Origin: an uncultured Chloroflexota bacterium
GTDB taxonomy: Bacteria > Chloroflexota > Anaerolineae > Anaerolineales > Anaerolineaceae
Length of the DNA: 64,000 nt
Assembly: GCA_902791025.1 (NCBI GenBank)
Contig: CADATZ010000011.1
Span: 1-64,000, forward strand
Direction of reading: 5' to 3'
Below the pieces are notes generated by a model. The model saw only the letters and a program-made list of their open reading frames with translations. It was not told the DNA's origin and did not search any database. Position numbers and translations under genes: made by a program. Each line of letters starts with the position of its first letter. The stretch's first letter is position 1. This document shows, in pieces, positions 34,172 to 41,603 of the stretch.

Positions 34172-36583
34172 TTACATTATCATTTCAATTTCGGTAACTT
34201 CCGTCATCAAAGCTTCCGGAATGTAGTTTCCTTCGATTTCCCTGCCGTTGACCTTCATACAGGTGCAGCCGCTCTCCCTGCCGTCCGGGTTGGAGATGTG
34301 AATGTTCAGCGTTTTTCCGCGGAAGATCTTTTGAATTTCAAGATTCTGCCAATCAGACGGAATGGATGGCGCAATTTTGATGCCGCGCAGATCGGGTCTC
34401 AGACCGAGGATCCCTTCCACACTCCCGACCATCATGGTAGAGGCAGTCCCCGTCAGCCAGTGCACATGAGAGCGGCCATGATTGGGGCTGTCAGGGCCTT
34501 CTGTGAATTGCCCATAGCAGTAAGGTTCGATACCGCGGATTTCCGCCCGGTCGTTTTGGGCAGCCGGCGAATTCTCGATGTAATATTCAAAAGCACGGTT
34601 CCCATGTCCGAGCAGCGACTCCGCCAGCACAAGCCAGCCCTGGGATTGCGAAAAGATCCCGGCGTTTTCCTTCGCTCCCTGATTGTAGATCACTGCCAGT
34701 GCACCCGGAAAAGCATCAGCGTGATAAGGCGGATCCATCAGCACGGCGCCATAAGCGGAATTTAGCCGCTCATATACATTTTTCATGGACAGTTCTGCCT
34801 GATCCTTATCCGCCAGACCGCTGATCACCGCCCAGCTCTGCGGATTGAGCCACAGGTTTGCTTCCGGAGCGGTGCGTTCGCCGATTTTTTCTCCGTCTTC
34901 GGTGTATCCTCTGATAAAGCGGTCCTGATCCCAGCAGAGCCGGTTGATCTTTTCCTTCATCCGGTTGGTTTCCGTTTCGAGCCAGTGAGTGTATGGCACA
35001 TCGTCTTTTGATGCCGCGAAGATTGCCATGGTCCGCAGCGCATAGTAGAACTGCAGAGCGACAAAAGAGGATTCCCCGGCAGCTCCCAGCCGCAGACAGT
35101 CATTCCAGTCTGCATACAGCCCGGCCGGCATTCCGTGAGGTCCCATGTGGTTTTCGGAAAATTGGATGGCGCGTTTCAGGTGTTCGTAAACCGTTCCCTT
35201 GTCTTTATTGGCAAAGGGGATCTCTTCATCCAGAAAATCGATATTTCCGGTCTCGGCGATATATTTATAAACGGTCGGGAACAGCCACAGCGCGTCATCC
35301 GCGCGGTAGGCCGGGTGGCCGGTTTCTTTTACGTAGGATTCATCATCCGGAGTGTCTTCATGTCCGGCGTTGTGCGTGAATTTGACCAGCGGCAGTCCGC
35401 CTCCGTGAGCGACCTGCGCTGAAAGCATAAAGCGGATCTTTTCCGCTGCCATTTCGGGCGCCAGGTGGATGATTCCCTGAATATCCTGCACGGTATCCCG
35501 GTAGCCGTACCCGTTGCGCAGTCCGCAGTATGTGAAAGAGGCAGCCCGGGACCAGATGAATGTCATGTAACAGTTGTAGGCGTTCCAGGTGTTGATCATG
35601 GTGTCGAATTCCGGACAGGGTGTTTTGACCTGCAGCCCATTGAAACGATCACTCCAGAGAGTCTTCAATTGTTGGATCTCTTCCTCACACTTTTCTGTAG
35701 ATTGCGTATAGTTGTTGAAAATAGCGATTTGTTCCGCGAGATCTTTTTCTCCCAGCAGAAAAGCAAAGGTTTTTGTCTCGCCGGGAGCTAAAGCAACCTC
35801 AGCAGATAACGCGCCGCAGCTGTTGCCGCAGTAATTGGCTTTATTGCCGAGATTTCCTTCTTCTATTCCGATTGGATTTGCATAGGTACGATAATTTCCC
35901 AGGAATTTTGCCTTGTCCCCGCACCATGAAGATATGACTGTTCCGGCCAGGGCAAAGAAGCGTTCGGTGACCTTTTTGTCATCCACCCGTTCGTCATTCT
36001 GCAGCGCGTCCAGATTGCCGTGCAGCTGCTGACGGATAATACCGTCTGAATAGCGGGTTCTGGTGACAAACTGGGAGTACTGCAGATTGATCTGGTCCTG
36101 TTCGTAATTGCCGTGGCTGGTGAATTCTGCGTATCCGGTGATGGTCAGTTTCCGCTCATGGTCACCGGTATTGGTTACAGAAAAGAGCCAGACTTCATAT
36201 TCCTTTCCCATGGGAACGTAATAGGATGCCTGACTGTGAATTCCGCTGTAGTCCGCGGCGATGCGGGTATAACCCGTGCCGTGACGGATCTCCGTCTTGA
36301 AGCTGCTGAGCGGTTTGGCGACCGGCTGCCAGGAGGCAGACCAGTAGTCTCCCGTTTCGTTATCGCGGAGGTAAATGTAGCGTCCCGGTTGGTCAAATTG
36401 GTTGAAAACATAGCGCAGGATGCGGCCGTTGGCACCGGACTTTTTAAAGCTGTATCCGCCGGCATTGGCTGAAATGATGGCACCGTATTCCGGCGAACCC
36501 AAATAATTTGCCCAGGGCATCGGTGTGTCCGGTCGTGTGATCACATATTCACGGGTTTTCTCATCAAAATATCCGTATTGCAT
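34172..36583 (-). CDS. GH94 phosphorylase, cellobiose phosphorylase type
   Basis: An 803-residue cytoplasmic phosphorylase that splits a beta-linked disaccharide with phosphate, saving one ATP. The N-terminus (YGYFDEKTREYVITRPDTP; PWANYLGSPEYGAIISANAG) matches cellobiose phosphorylases. The catalytic aspartate is in YADWNDCL and the conserved HGGGLP and RFNQFD-like segments are visible. Length matches the family (about 800). Cellobiose is the likely substrate; chitobiose or laminaribiose cannot be excluded. It is monocistronic with AGGAGG before the ATG, and points to use of plant beta-glucan. Confidence 0.92.
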   Translation of the reverse strand: MQYGYFDEKTREYVITRPDTPMPWANYLGSPEYGAIISANAGGYSFKKSGANGRILRYVFNQFDQPGRYIYLRDNETGDYWSASWQPVAKPLSSFKTEIRHGTGYTRIAADYSGIHSQASYYVPMGKEYEVWLFSVTNTGDHERKLTITGYAEFTSHGNYEQDQINLQYSQFVTRTRYSDGIIRQQLHGNLDALQNDERVDDKKVTERFFALAGTVISSWCGDKAKFLGNYRTYANPIGIEEGNLGNKANYCGNSCGALSAEVALAPGETKTFAFLLGEKDLAEQIAIFNNYTQSTEKCEEEIQQLKTLWSDRFNGLQVKTPCPEFDTMINTWNAYNCYMTFIWSRAASFTYCGLRNGYGYRDTVQDIQGIIHLAPEMAAEKIRFMLSAQVAHGGGLPLVKFTHNAGHEDTPDDESYVKETGHPAYRADDALWLFPTVYKYIAETGNIDFLDEEIPFANKDKGTVYEHLKRAIQFSENHMGPHGMPAGLYADWNDCLRLGAAGESSFVALQFYYALRTMAIFAASKDDVPYTHWLETETNRMKEKINRLCWDQDRFIRGYTEDGEKIGERTAPEANLWLNPQSWAVISGLADKDQAELSMKNVYERLNSAYGAVLMDPPYHADAFPGALAVIYNQGAKENAGIFSQSQGWLVLAESLLGHGNRAFEYYIENSPAAQNDRAEIRGIEPYCYGQFTEGPDSPNHGRSHVHWLTGTASTMMVGSVEGILGLRPDLRGIKIAPSIPSDWQNLEIQKIFRGKTLNIHISNPDGRESGCTCMKVNGREIEGNYIPEALMTEVTEIEMIM

Positions 36584-36679
36584 GTTGTCCTCCTGCGTAT
36601 GTCAGTAATATGATGAGTTTATTATATGCCAGATTACCTGATCAGGCTTATAAACGAATGTCACAGGTTTATTCTGACA

Positions 36680-36703
36680 AAAAAGCAGCCCGGATAGGCT
36701 GCC
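36680..36703 (-). terminator. Rho-independent terminator of the phosphonate operon
   Basis: On the minus strand GGCAGCC tatcc GGGCTGC followed by TTTTTTG, just after the decarboxylase stop. Confidence 0.8.
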
Positions 36704-36708
36704 TGTTT

Positions 36709-37830
36709 TTACAAGGATTGCAGATATGCCATGAAGTTTTGTTTGTTTTCAAGGGCTGTTGTGGTGGGACGGCCGAGATCATCACGGGCACCGAGCGCGC
36801 ATTTTGCCTCGATGAATGTGAGTTCTCCGCCTTCCCGGGCTTCGCTGAGTGCCTTGTCAAGTTCCTCATAATCGGAGACACTGACCGCTTTAGGATAACC
36901 GCATGCTCTCGCGATGGCGGGAAGATCGATCTGCCCCGCGACGGTCGGCATTCCGCCGACGGTTTCATGAGCGGCGTTGTTGATGACGATGTGGATCAGG
37001 TTCTCCGGTTTATTTGCACCGATAACCGCCATCGCGCCCATGTGCATCAGCACGGCGCCGTCGCCATCGATGCACCAGATGCGCTGATCGGGTTTGTTGA
37101 GTGCCGCGCCGAGGGCAATGGAGCTGCTGTGTCCCATGGATCCGACGGTCAGGAAGTCATATCCGTGGGGCTGGTCGTTTGCCGCGCGGAGTTCAAAAAG
37201 TTCCCGGCTGGCTTTTCCCGTGGTGGAGATGATGGGATCTTTTCCGCTGATGGCGATGATATGACGGATGATTTCCTCTCGGATCATGGTGTTATCGTTA
37301 TGATATTTCACCTTCCCGTCGTATTCCAGCGCACCTTTGCGGATCACGAAGGCGACGTCTTTCCCCTGCGAGAGCAGCGCCCGGAAGTCAGCCATTTTGG
37401 CGGTGAGTTCTTCTTCAGTGGTGTCCTTGCTGAGGATGAATGAGTCGATTCCCATATCCTCCAGGAGCTTTACGGTCACTTCTCCCTGGTAGATGTGCTG
37501 TGGTTCATCGTGGACGCCCGGCTCGCCGCGCCATCCGATGACAAAAATTACCGGAATAGCATAAACCTTTTCGTTGAGCAGACTGGCGGCTGGGTTGATG
37601 ATGTTGCCTTCGCCGGAGTTCTGCATGTACACCACGGGAACCTTGCCGGTAGAGAGGTGATAGCCGGCTGCCAGAGCAGCAGCGTTGCCTTCATTGGCGG
37701 CGATGATGTGATGGTGCGGGTCGATCCCGTATGTATTCATGATGTAATTACACAGGGCTTTGAGCTGTGAATCCGGAACACCGGTGTAAAAATCAGAACC
37801 GAGAATTTTAACAAATGTTTCAGCCTGCAT
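36709..37830 (-). CDS. aepY: Phosphonopyruvate decarboxylase
   Basis: A 373-residue TPP-dependent enzyme that decarboxylates 3-phosphonopyruvate to phosphonoacetaldehyde, the irreversible step that drives phosphonate synthesis. The PYR domain begins FVKILGSDFYTGVPDSQL with the glutamate region HHIIAANEGNAAALAAG. The PP domain has the TPP/Mg motif GDGAVLMHMG ending in VINNAAHETVGG. Length matches Ppd enzymes (about 375). It is last in the operon, overlaps the reductase gene by 11 nt and is followed by a clear terminator. Confidence 0.95.
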   Translation of the reverse strand: MQAETFVKILGSDFYTGVPDSQLKALCNYIMNTYGIDPHHHIIAANEGNAAALAAGYHLSTGKVPVVYMQNSGEGNIINPAASLLNEKVYAIPVIFVIGWRGEPGVHDEPQHIYQGEVTVKLLEDMGIDSFILSKDTTEEELTAKMADFRALLSQGKDVAFVIRKGALEYDGKVKYHNDNTMIREEIIRHIIAISGKDPIISTTGKASRELFELRAANDQPHGYDFLTVGSMGHSSSIALGAALNKPDQRIWCIDGDGAVLMHMGAMAVIGANKPENLIHIVINNAAHETVGGMPTVAGQIDLPAIARACGYPKAVSVSDYEELDKALSEAREGGELTFIEAKCALGARDDLGRPTTTALENKQNFMAYLQSL

Positions 37831-38938
37831 ACGTTTTTTCCTTCAGTATTTCGTGATAAAGTAAATCGATCGTCCCCTCATCCAGCAGAACCGGATGGTT
37901 CTTGAGCCGCTGTGGGTTGACGGATGTGCGCAATTCCGCAAATTGAGCTTCGGTTGCTTCCGGAACTTCGAGGGCAAGAGAATTGAAGATGAAATTGAAC
38001 CGGTCAGAGGCTTCCAGCGGCGTTTGACAGCCCATGGTGTCAGCGATTTCATTGAGTGTACTGCGCAGATAATCTTCTCCGCGCGGGTCGATGCAGCGGT
38101 CTGTATTTTCGATCATCCACGGGAAAAGCACACGGCAGCACAGGGCGGCGGCATGGCCATGGGAGGTCCCGAAGAGACTTGTGATCTTGTAGCACATGGC
38201 ATGCCCGGCAGTGGTCTGTGTGATGTTGATGGCTTTGCCCGCGATATTAGCCGCGTGGAGCATCCCCTCATTTCCTGCCGCATCATTGCTGAGATAAGCA
38301 TCCATGTGCAGCAGGATCATCCGGATCGCTTCACGGCTGAAGGCTTTGCTTTCCGCTGTGCTGTTGACAGACCAGAAGGATTCCAGCGCGTGACAGAATG
38401 CGTCCAGCATGGTAGCCTTTTTCTGATAGAGCGGAAGAGTTTCCAAAACGGTAGGATCAAAAAGCACGGCATCAGGAATGCAGCTCAGGTCATTGACGGA
38501 TTGTTTGACACCGTTATAGTAGATGACCGCGAAACGGGTTGCTTCCGAGCCGGTACCGGCTGTGGTTGGCATTGCCAGGAAAGGAATCTCATTCGGGATG
38601 ATGGTCTGTTCCAGATAGTTTCGGGAGTGTTCCATATTGCTGAAGAGCTTGATACACTTGGCGACGTCGATAGCGGAACCTCCGCCGACGGCAATAATGG
38701 CATCGCAGTCTTCCCGATGGAACACATCCACACCGGCGGAGACGGATTCATAGACCGGGTTGGGCGTAAAATCCGAGAAGGGGGTGACTTTTATTCCCGT
38801 CCGCTCCGGCAGCGTGTCAAAGTATTCATTGATTTTCAGTCGTTTGATCGATGCCCCGCAGACCAGCAGCAGGTTTTTCACCCGATGTTCCGCCAGCCAG
38901 CCATCAATTTCTCTGTAAGAAAAAAACAAATCCTGCAT
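37820..38938 (-). CDS. Phosphonoacetaldehyde reductase (Fe-type alcohol dehydrogenase)
   Basis: A 372-residue group III alcohol dehydrogenase. The NAD-binding loop is AVGGGSAIDVAKC, the substrate/cofactor segment is MPTTAGTGSEATRFAVI, and metal ligands lie in DAFCHALES and TSHGHAAALCC. Next to PEP mutase and phosphonopyruvate decarboxylase it should reduce phosphonoacetaldehyde to 2-hydroxyethylphosphonate, as PhpC-type enzymes do. There is no aminotransferase here, which argues against 2-aminoethylphosphonate. ATG 38938 gives the family N-terminus; an in-frame start 27 nt upstream lies inside the heptad array. Confidence 0.9.
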   Translation of the reverse strand: MQDLFFSYREIDGWLAEHRVKNLLLVCGASIKRLKINEYFDTLPERTGIKVTPFSDFTPNPVYESVSAGVDVFHREDCDAIIAVGGGSAIDVAKCIKLFSNMEHSRNYLEQTIIPNEIPFLAMPTTAGTGSEATRFAVIYYNGVKQSVNDLSCIPDAVLFDPTVLETLPLYQKKATMLDAFCHALESFWSVNSTAESKAFSREAIRMILLHMDAYLSNDAAGNEGMLHAANIAGKAINITQTTAGHAMCYKITSLFGTSHGHAAALCCRVLFPWMIENTDRCIDPRGEDYLRSTLNEIADTMGCQTPLEASDRFNFIFNSLALEVPEATEAQFAELRTSVNPQRLKNHPVLLDEGTIDLLYHEILKEKTYAG

Positions 38939-39093
38939 CTTCCATCTGTCCCCTGCATCCTGCATCCTACATCCTGCATCCTACATCCTACATCCTACAT
39001 CCTACATCCTACATCCTACATCCTAATTCCTATCTCCTAATTCCTATCTCCTATCTCCTATCTCCTATCTCCTATCTCCTATCTCCTATCTCC
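38939..39093 (-). repeat. Long heptad array between PEP mutase and reductase genes
   Basis: About 22 period-7 units fill the whole gap. Read along the minus-strand mRNA: first GATAGGA-type units carrying TAG (including the PEP mutase stop at 39095-39093), then AGGATGT-type units carrying ATG, up to the reductase start. Because 7 is not a multiple of 3, stops and then starts occur in every frame. Confidence 0.92.
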
Positions 39094-41105
39094 TATACCT
39101 GCTCTTCCGGAATAAGACGGATAATATCTTTAAATGGCATCAGAATGCTGTCGCACTCTTCCGCCCGGTGGTTTTCGAGGATCATCCTGGCGGCCTGCTG
39201 AATGGCAGGAACCTGTGCCCGCATCAGCTGGTTCGCATAGATAATGATGTTTGCGCCGCGTTCTTTCCATTCCTCTTCCTTGACGGAATTGAACGAGGTC
39301 GGGACCAGAACGATTGGGGTGGTTGGATCCTTTTCACGGAAGCGGGAGATGAATTCGAAAATTTCCGAAGGATCCTTTTTGCGGCTGTGCATCATGATGG
39401 CATCCGCTCCGGCTTCCGCGAAAGCGAAAGCTCGGTTGAGGGCATCTTCCATTCCTCTTTCAAGGATCAGACTCTCAATGCGGGCACAAATCATGAAATC
39501 GCGTGTCTTTTGAGCTTTTTTCCCTGCCCGGATCTTTTCGCAGAAGTTTTCAATGGAGTCCTGCGTCTGTTCGACTTCCGTACCGAACAGGCTGTTTTTC
39601 TTCAGACCGGTTTTGTCCTCGATGATGACCATGGAAACGCCGAGCCGTTCCAGACTTCGGACGGTGTAGACGAAATGCTCTGTCTTTCCGCCGGTGTCAC
39701 CGTCGAAGATGATGGGTTTTGTGGTGACTTCCATGATGTCCTCAATTGTGCGGAAGCGGGATGTCATGTCGACCAGTTCGATATCCGGCTTGCCCTTTGC
39801 GGTACTGTCGCAGAGAGAGGAAATCCACATGGCATCATACTGGCGGGCTCCGCCATCCTGATAGACAATCGTATTTTCCACGATCAGCCCGGTGAGGCCG
39901 TCATGGGCTTCCATGGCTGTGATGAGTCCTTTGGCGTTCAGCATGCGGCGCAGACGTCCCCGGCGGATATCGGGCATCGCCAGGTCTGCGCGGGTGCGGC
40001 TGTCAATTTCCTTATATTTCGGGTCGCTGCTGTAGGGATATTCCACCAATTTCCCGCCGTAGGAAGCAAGGATGGAAACCACCTCATCCCGGATCGGCTT
40101 TTGAAACCCGCTGACCCAGTCGTCACCGTGGACAACGATATCCGGATGGAGCTTTTCCAGGTTTTCTTTGTAGGAAAGTGTCTTCTGTTCGACGACTTTC
40201 TGTACACCGGCGATGTTCTCAAACATGATGCGCCGTTCTGATTCCGGAACCAGCGGGAAGCGTTTGTAGGAAGCCACTGCTTCGTCAGAAAGAACACCGA
40301 TGATCAGTTTCCCCAGACGGGCGGCTTTGCGGATGATCGCGATATGCCCGCCATGGATGATATCGGAGGAAAAGCACATGTAAACGGTTCGGGATTCGAT
40401 CTCTTTCAGTTTAGCGGTGACGATGGCCAGGTCTTCCGGGTTGTCGATTTCAGCACATAACAGGTTTCTCACATCCAGTGCACGGATGTTTGCAGCTCCA
40501 TTCAGTTCATTCAAAGCGTTTTCCGCATAAACTTTGGTCTGTCCTGCGTCGCAGAATTCGATGATTTTGTTGAGCCAGAGATGCCAGTCATCGCGTTTCA
40601 GGTGATAAAGCGCCTGGGCTTCCATCGCGTCGTTGAAGAATTCAATGCCGACCTTGAGCACCTGTCCGTCCTGTATGACTGCCTTGAAGTCCTTTTCCGG
40701 CAGCGGCATGGTGGAAGAGACCGTCATGCAGGAATCCGGACTGGCGATGACGCGCTCAAAGACCTCGTTTTCAAAGACCAGATCCCCATGCATCAGGATG
40801 ATGTCGTCATCCAGATATTCCCTTGCGCAGTAAATGCTGTAGATGTAATTGGTCTGATCGTAGATCGGATTTCGCACAAAGGTGAAATGAAGCGGCAGGT
40901 CCAAGCTTTCGCAGTAACGGACCAATACCGCGTCATAATAACCGGTTGTCATGACAACTTCGCTGATTCCGGCTTGAGCGATCAATGTCAGCTGCCGGGA
41001 AAGAATGGTTTCTTTCGGAGAAATCTCCGTCATGCATTTCGGGTGTTCACTGGTGAGTACACCCATTCGGGACCCAAGCCCGGAGTTCAGGATCAATGCT
41101 TTCAT
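39093..41105 (-). CDS. pepM: Three-domain NTP-transferase / cytidylyltransferase-like / phosphoenolpyruvate mutase
   Basis: A 670-residue protein. Residues 1-235 are a GT-A-type NTP transferase (LNSGLGSRMG; HPKCM; LMHGD), similar to PntC-type phosphonate cytidylyltransferases. Residues 243-375 are a TagD-type nucleotidyltransferase-like domain (FSSDIIHGGH), whose usual C-terminal GISST motif is replaced by SSDPKYKEID, so it may be inactive. Residues 385-670 are PEP mutase: GDTGG and the catalytic EDKTGLKKNSLFG, converting phosphoenolpyruvate to phosphonopyruvate. The protein can therefore open the pathway and also activate the final phosphonate as a CMP ester. PepM with one nucleotidyl domain is common; two is unusual. 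Confidence 0.93.
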   Translation of the reverse strand: MKALILNSGLGSRMGVLTSEHPKCMTEISPKETILSRQLTLIAQAGISEVVMTTGYYDAVLVRYCESLDLPLHFTFVRNPIYDQTNYIYSIYCAREYLDDDIILMHGDLVFENEVFERVIASPDSCMTVSSTMPLPEKDFKAVIQDGQVLKVGIEFFNDAMEAQALYHLKRDDWHLWLNKIIEFCDAGQTKVYAENALNELNGAANIRALDVRNLLCAEIDNPEDLAIVTAKLKEIESRTVYMCFSSDIIHGGHIAIIRKAARLGKLIIGVLSDEAVASYKRFPLVPESERRIMFENIAGVQKVVEQKTLSYKENLEKLHPDIVVHGDDWVSGFQKPIRDEVVSILASYGGKLVEYPYSSDPKYKEIDSRTRADLAMPDIRRGRLRRMLNAKGLITAMEAHDGLTGLIVENTIVYQDGGARQYDAMWISSLCDSTAKGKPDIELVDMTSRFRTIEDIMEVTTKPIIFDGDTGGKTEHFVYTVRSLERLGVSMVIIEDKTGLKKNSLFGTEVEQTQDSIENFCEKIRAGKKAQKTRDFMICARIESLILERGMEDALNRAFAFAEAGADAIMMHSRKKDPSEIFEFISRFREKDPTTPIVLVPTSFNSVKEEEWKERGANIIIYANQLMRAQVPAIQQAARMILENHRAEECDSILMPFKDIIRLIPEEQV

Positions 41106-41123
41106 GTTTTTTTCTCTTAACTT

Positions 41124-41156
41124 AGGGAATAGGATATAGGAGATAGGGAATAGTGA
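41124..41156 (-). repeat. Heptad array between the small membrane protein and PEP mutase genes
   Basis: Units GGAATA, GGATATA, GGAGATA, GGGAATA on the plus strand. Here the TAG-bearing strand is the plus strand although the genes are on the minus strand. Confidence 0.6.
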
Positions 41157-41190
41157 AAATCCGGCAACGTTTCTGATAATTCTTGTGTCA

Positions 41191-41227
41191 TATACCTAAC
41201 ACCTAATACCTAAAAACTAAAAACTAA
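41191..41227 (-). repeat. Heptad array at the 3' end of the small membrane protein gene
   Basis: On the minus strand TTTTTAG, TTTTTAG, GTATTAG, GTGTTAG repeat with period 7 and provide the TAG stop of the 41224 gene. Confidence 0.7.
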
Positions 41228-41475
41228 TCTTCATCATCAAGACCGGAGAGCTGTTCTTCGACGGAGACGCCGGTATTCTCTTCACCGGATTTGCTGACTT
41301 TGCGGCGGATCTTCCGCCAGTAGTACCCAAAAGCGGCTCCGCCGACGACGACAGCGCCGATGATCAGTTCAATAACGTAGGATGTGGTGGCAGGATCGAT
41401 GTAAGCGGCTGCCGGAGAAAAAGAGCCGAACAGTACAAAGCACCACACAAACAGGATCATAGTAAATTGATTCAT
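41224..41475 (-). CDS. Small membrane protein with YIDPAT motif
   Basis: An 83-residue protein with a signal-like helix (residues 1-24, ending PAAA), then YIDPATTSYVIELI and a second membrane helix (GAVVVGGAAFGYYW), and a basic then acidic cytoplasmic tail. Short proteins of this pattern (AYIDP followed by a glycine-rich helix) recur beside surface-polymer genes. The function is unknown. It lies between the YidC fusion and the PEP mutase in the same operon, so it is probably an accessory membrane subunit. Its stop codon lies in a heptad array. Confidence 0.75.
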   Translation of the reverse strand: MNQFTMILFVWCFVLFGSFSPAAAYIDPATTSYVIELIIGAVVVGGAAFGYYWRKIRRKVSKSGEENTGVSVEEQLSGLDDED

Positions 41476-41505
41476 TTTTATAACCTTTCTTATTTCTATT
41501 TAGAA

Positions 41506-41574
41506 CAGAGCACATGGGGACTGGCATCTTGTGCGGCGCAGCCCGCACAAGTGTGCCTGTCCCCATGTGCGTCG
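41506..41574 (-). repeat. 68-bp dispersed palindrome, copy
   Basis: Nearly consensus copy in minus orientation between two minus-strand genes of the phosphonate operon, so it would be transcribed in that mRNA. Confidence 0.88.
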
Positions 41575-41603
41575 CTGTGGGTTCCGAATAGTTACCCCTT
41601 TCT

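Noticed and set aside
37895..39040. 381-codon plus-strand frame opposite the reductase gene
   Set aside because: Antisense to a well-supported Fe-ADH gene; the peptide resembles no protein.
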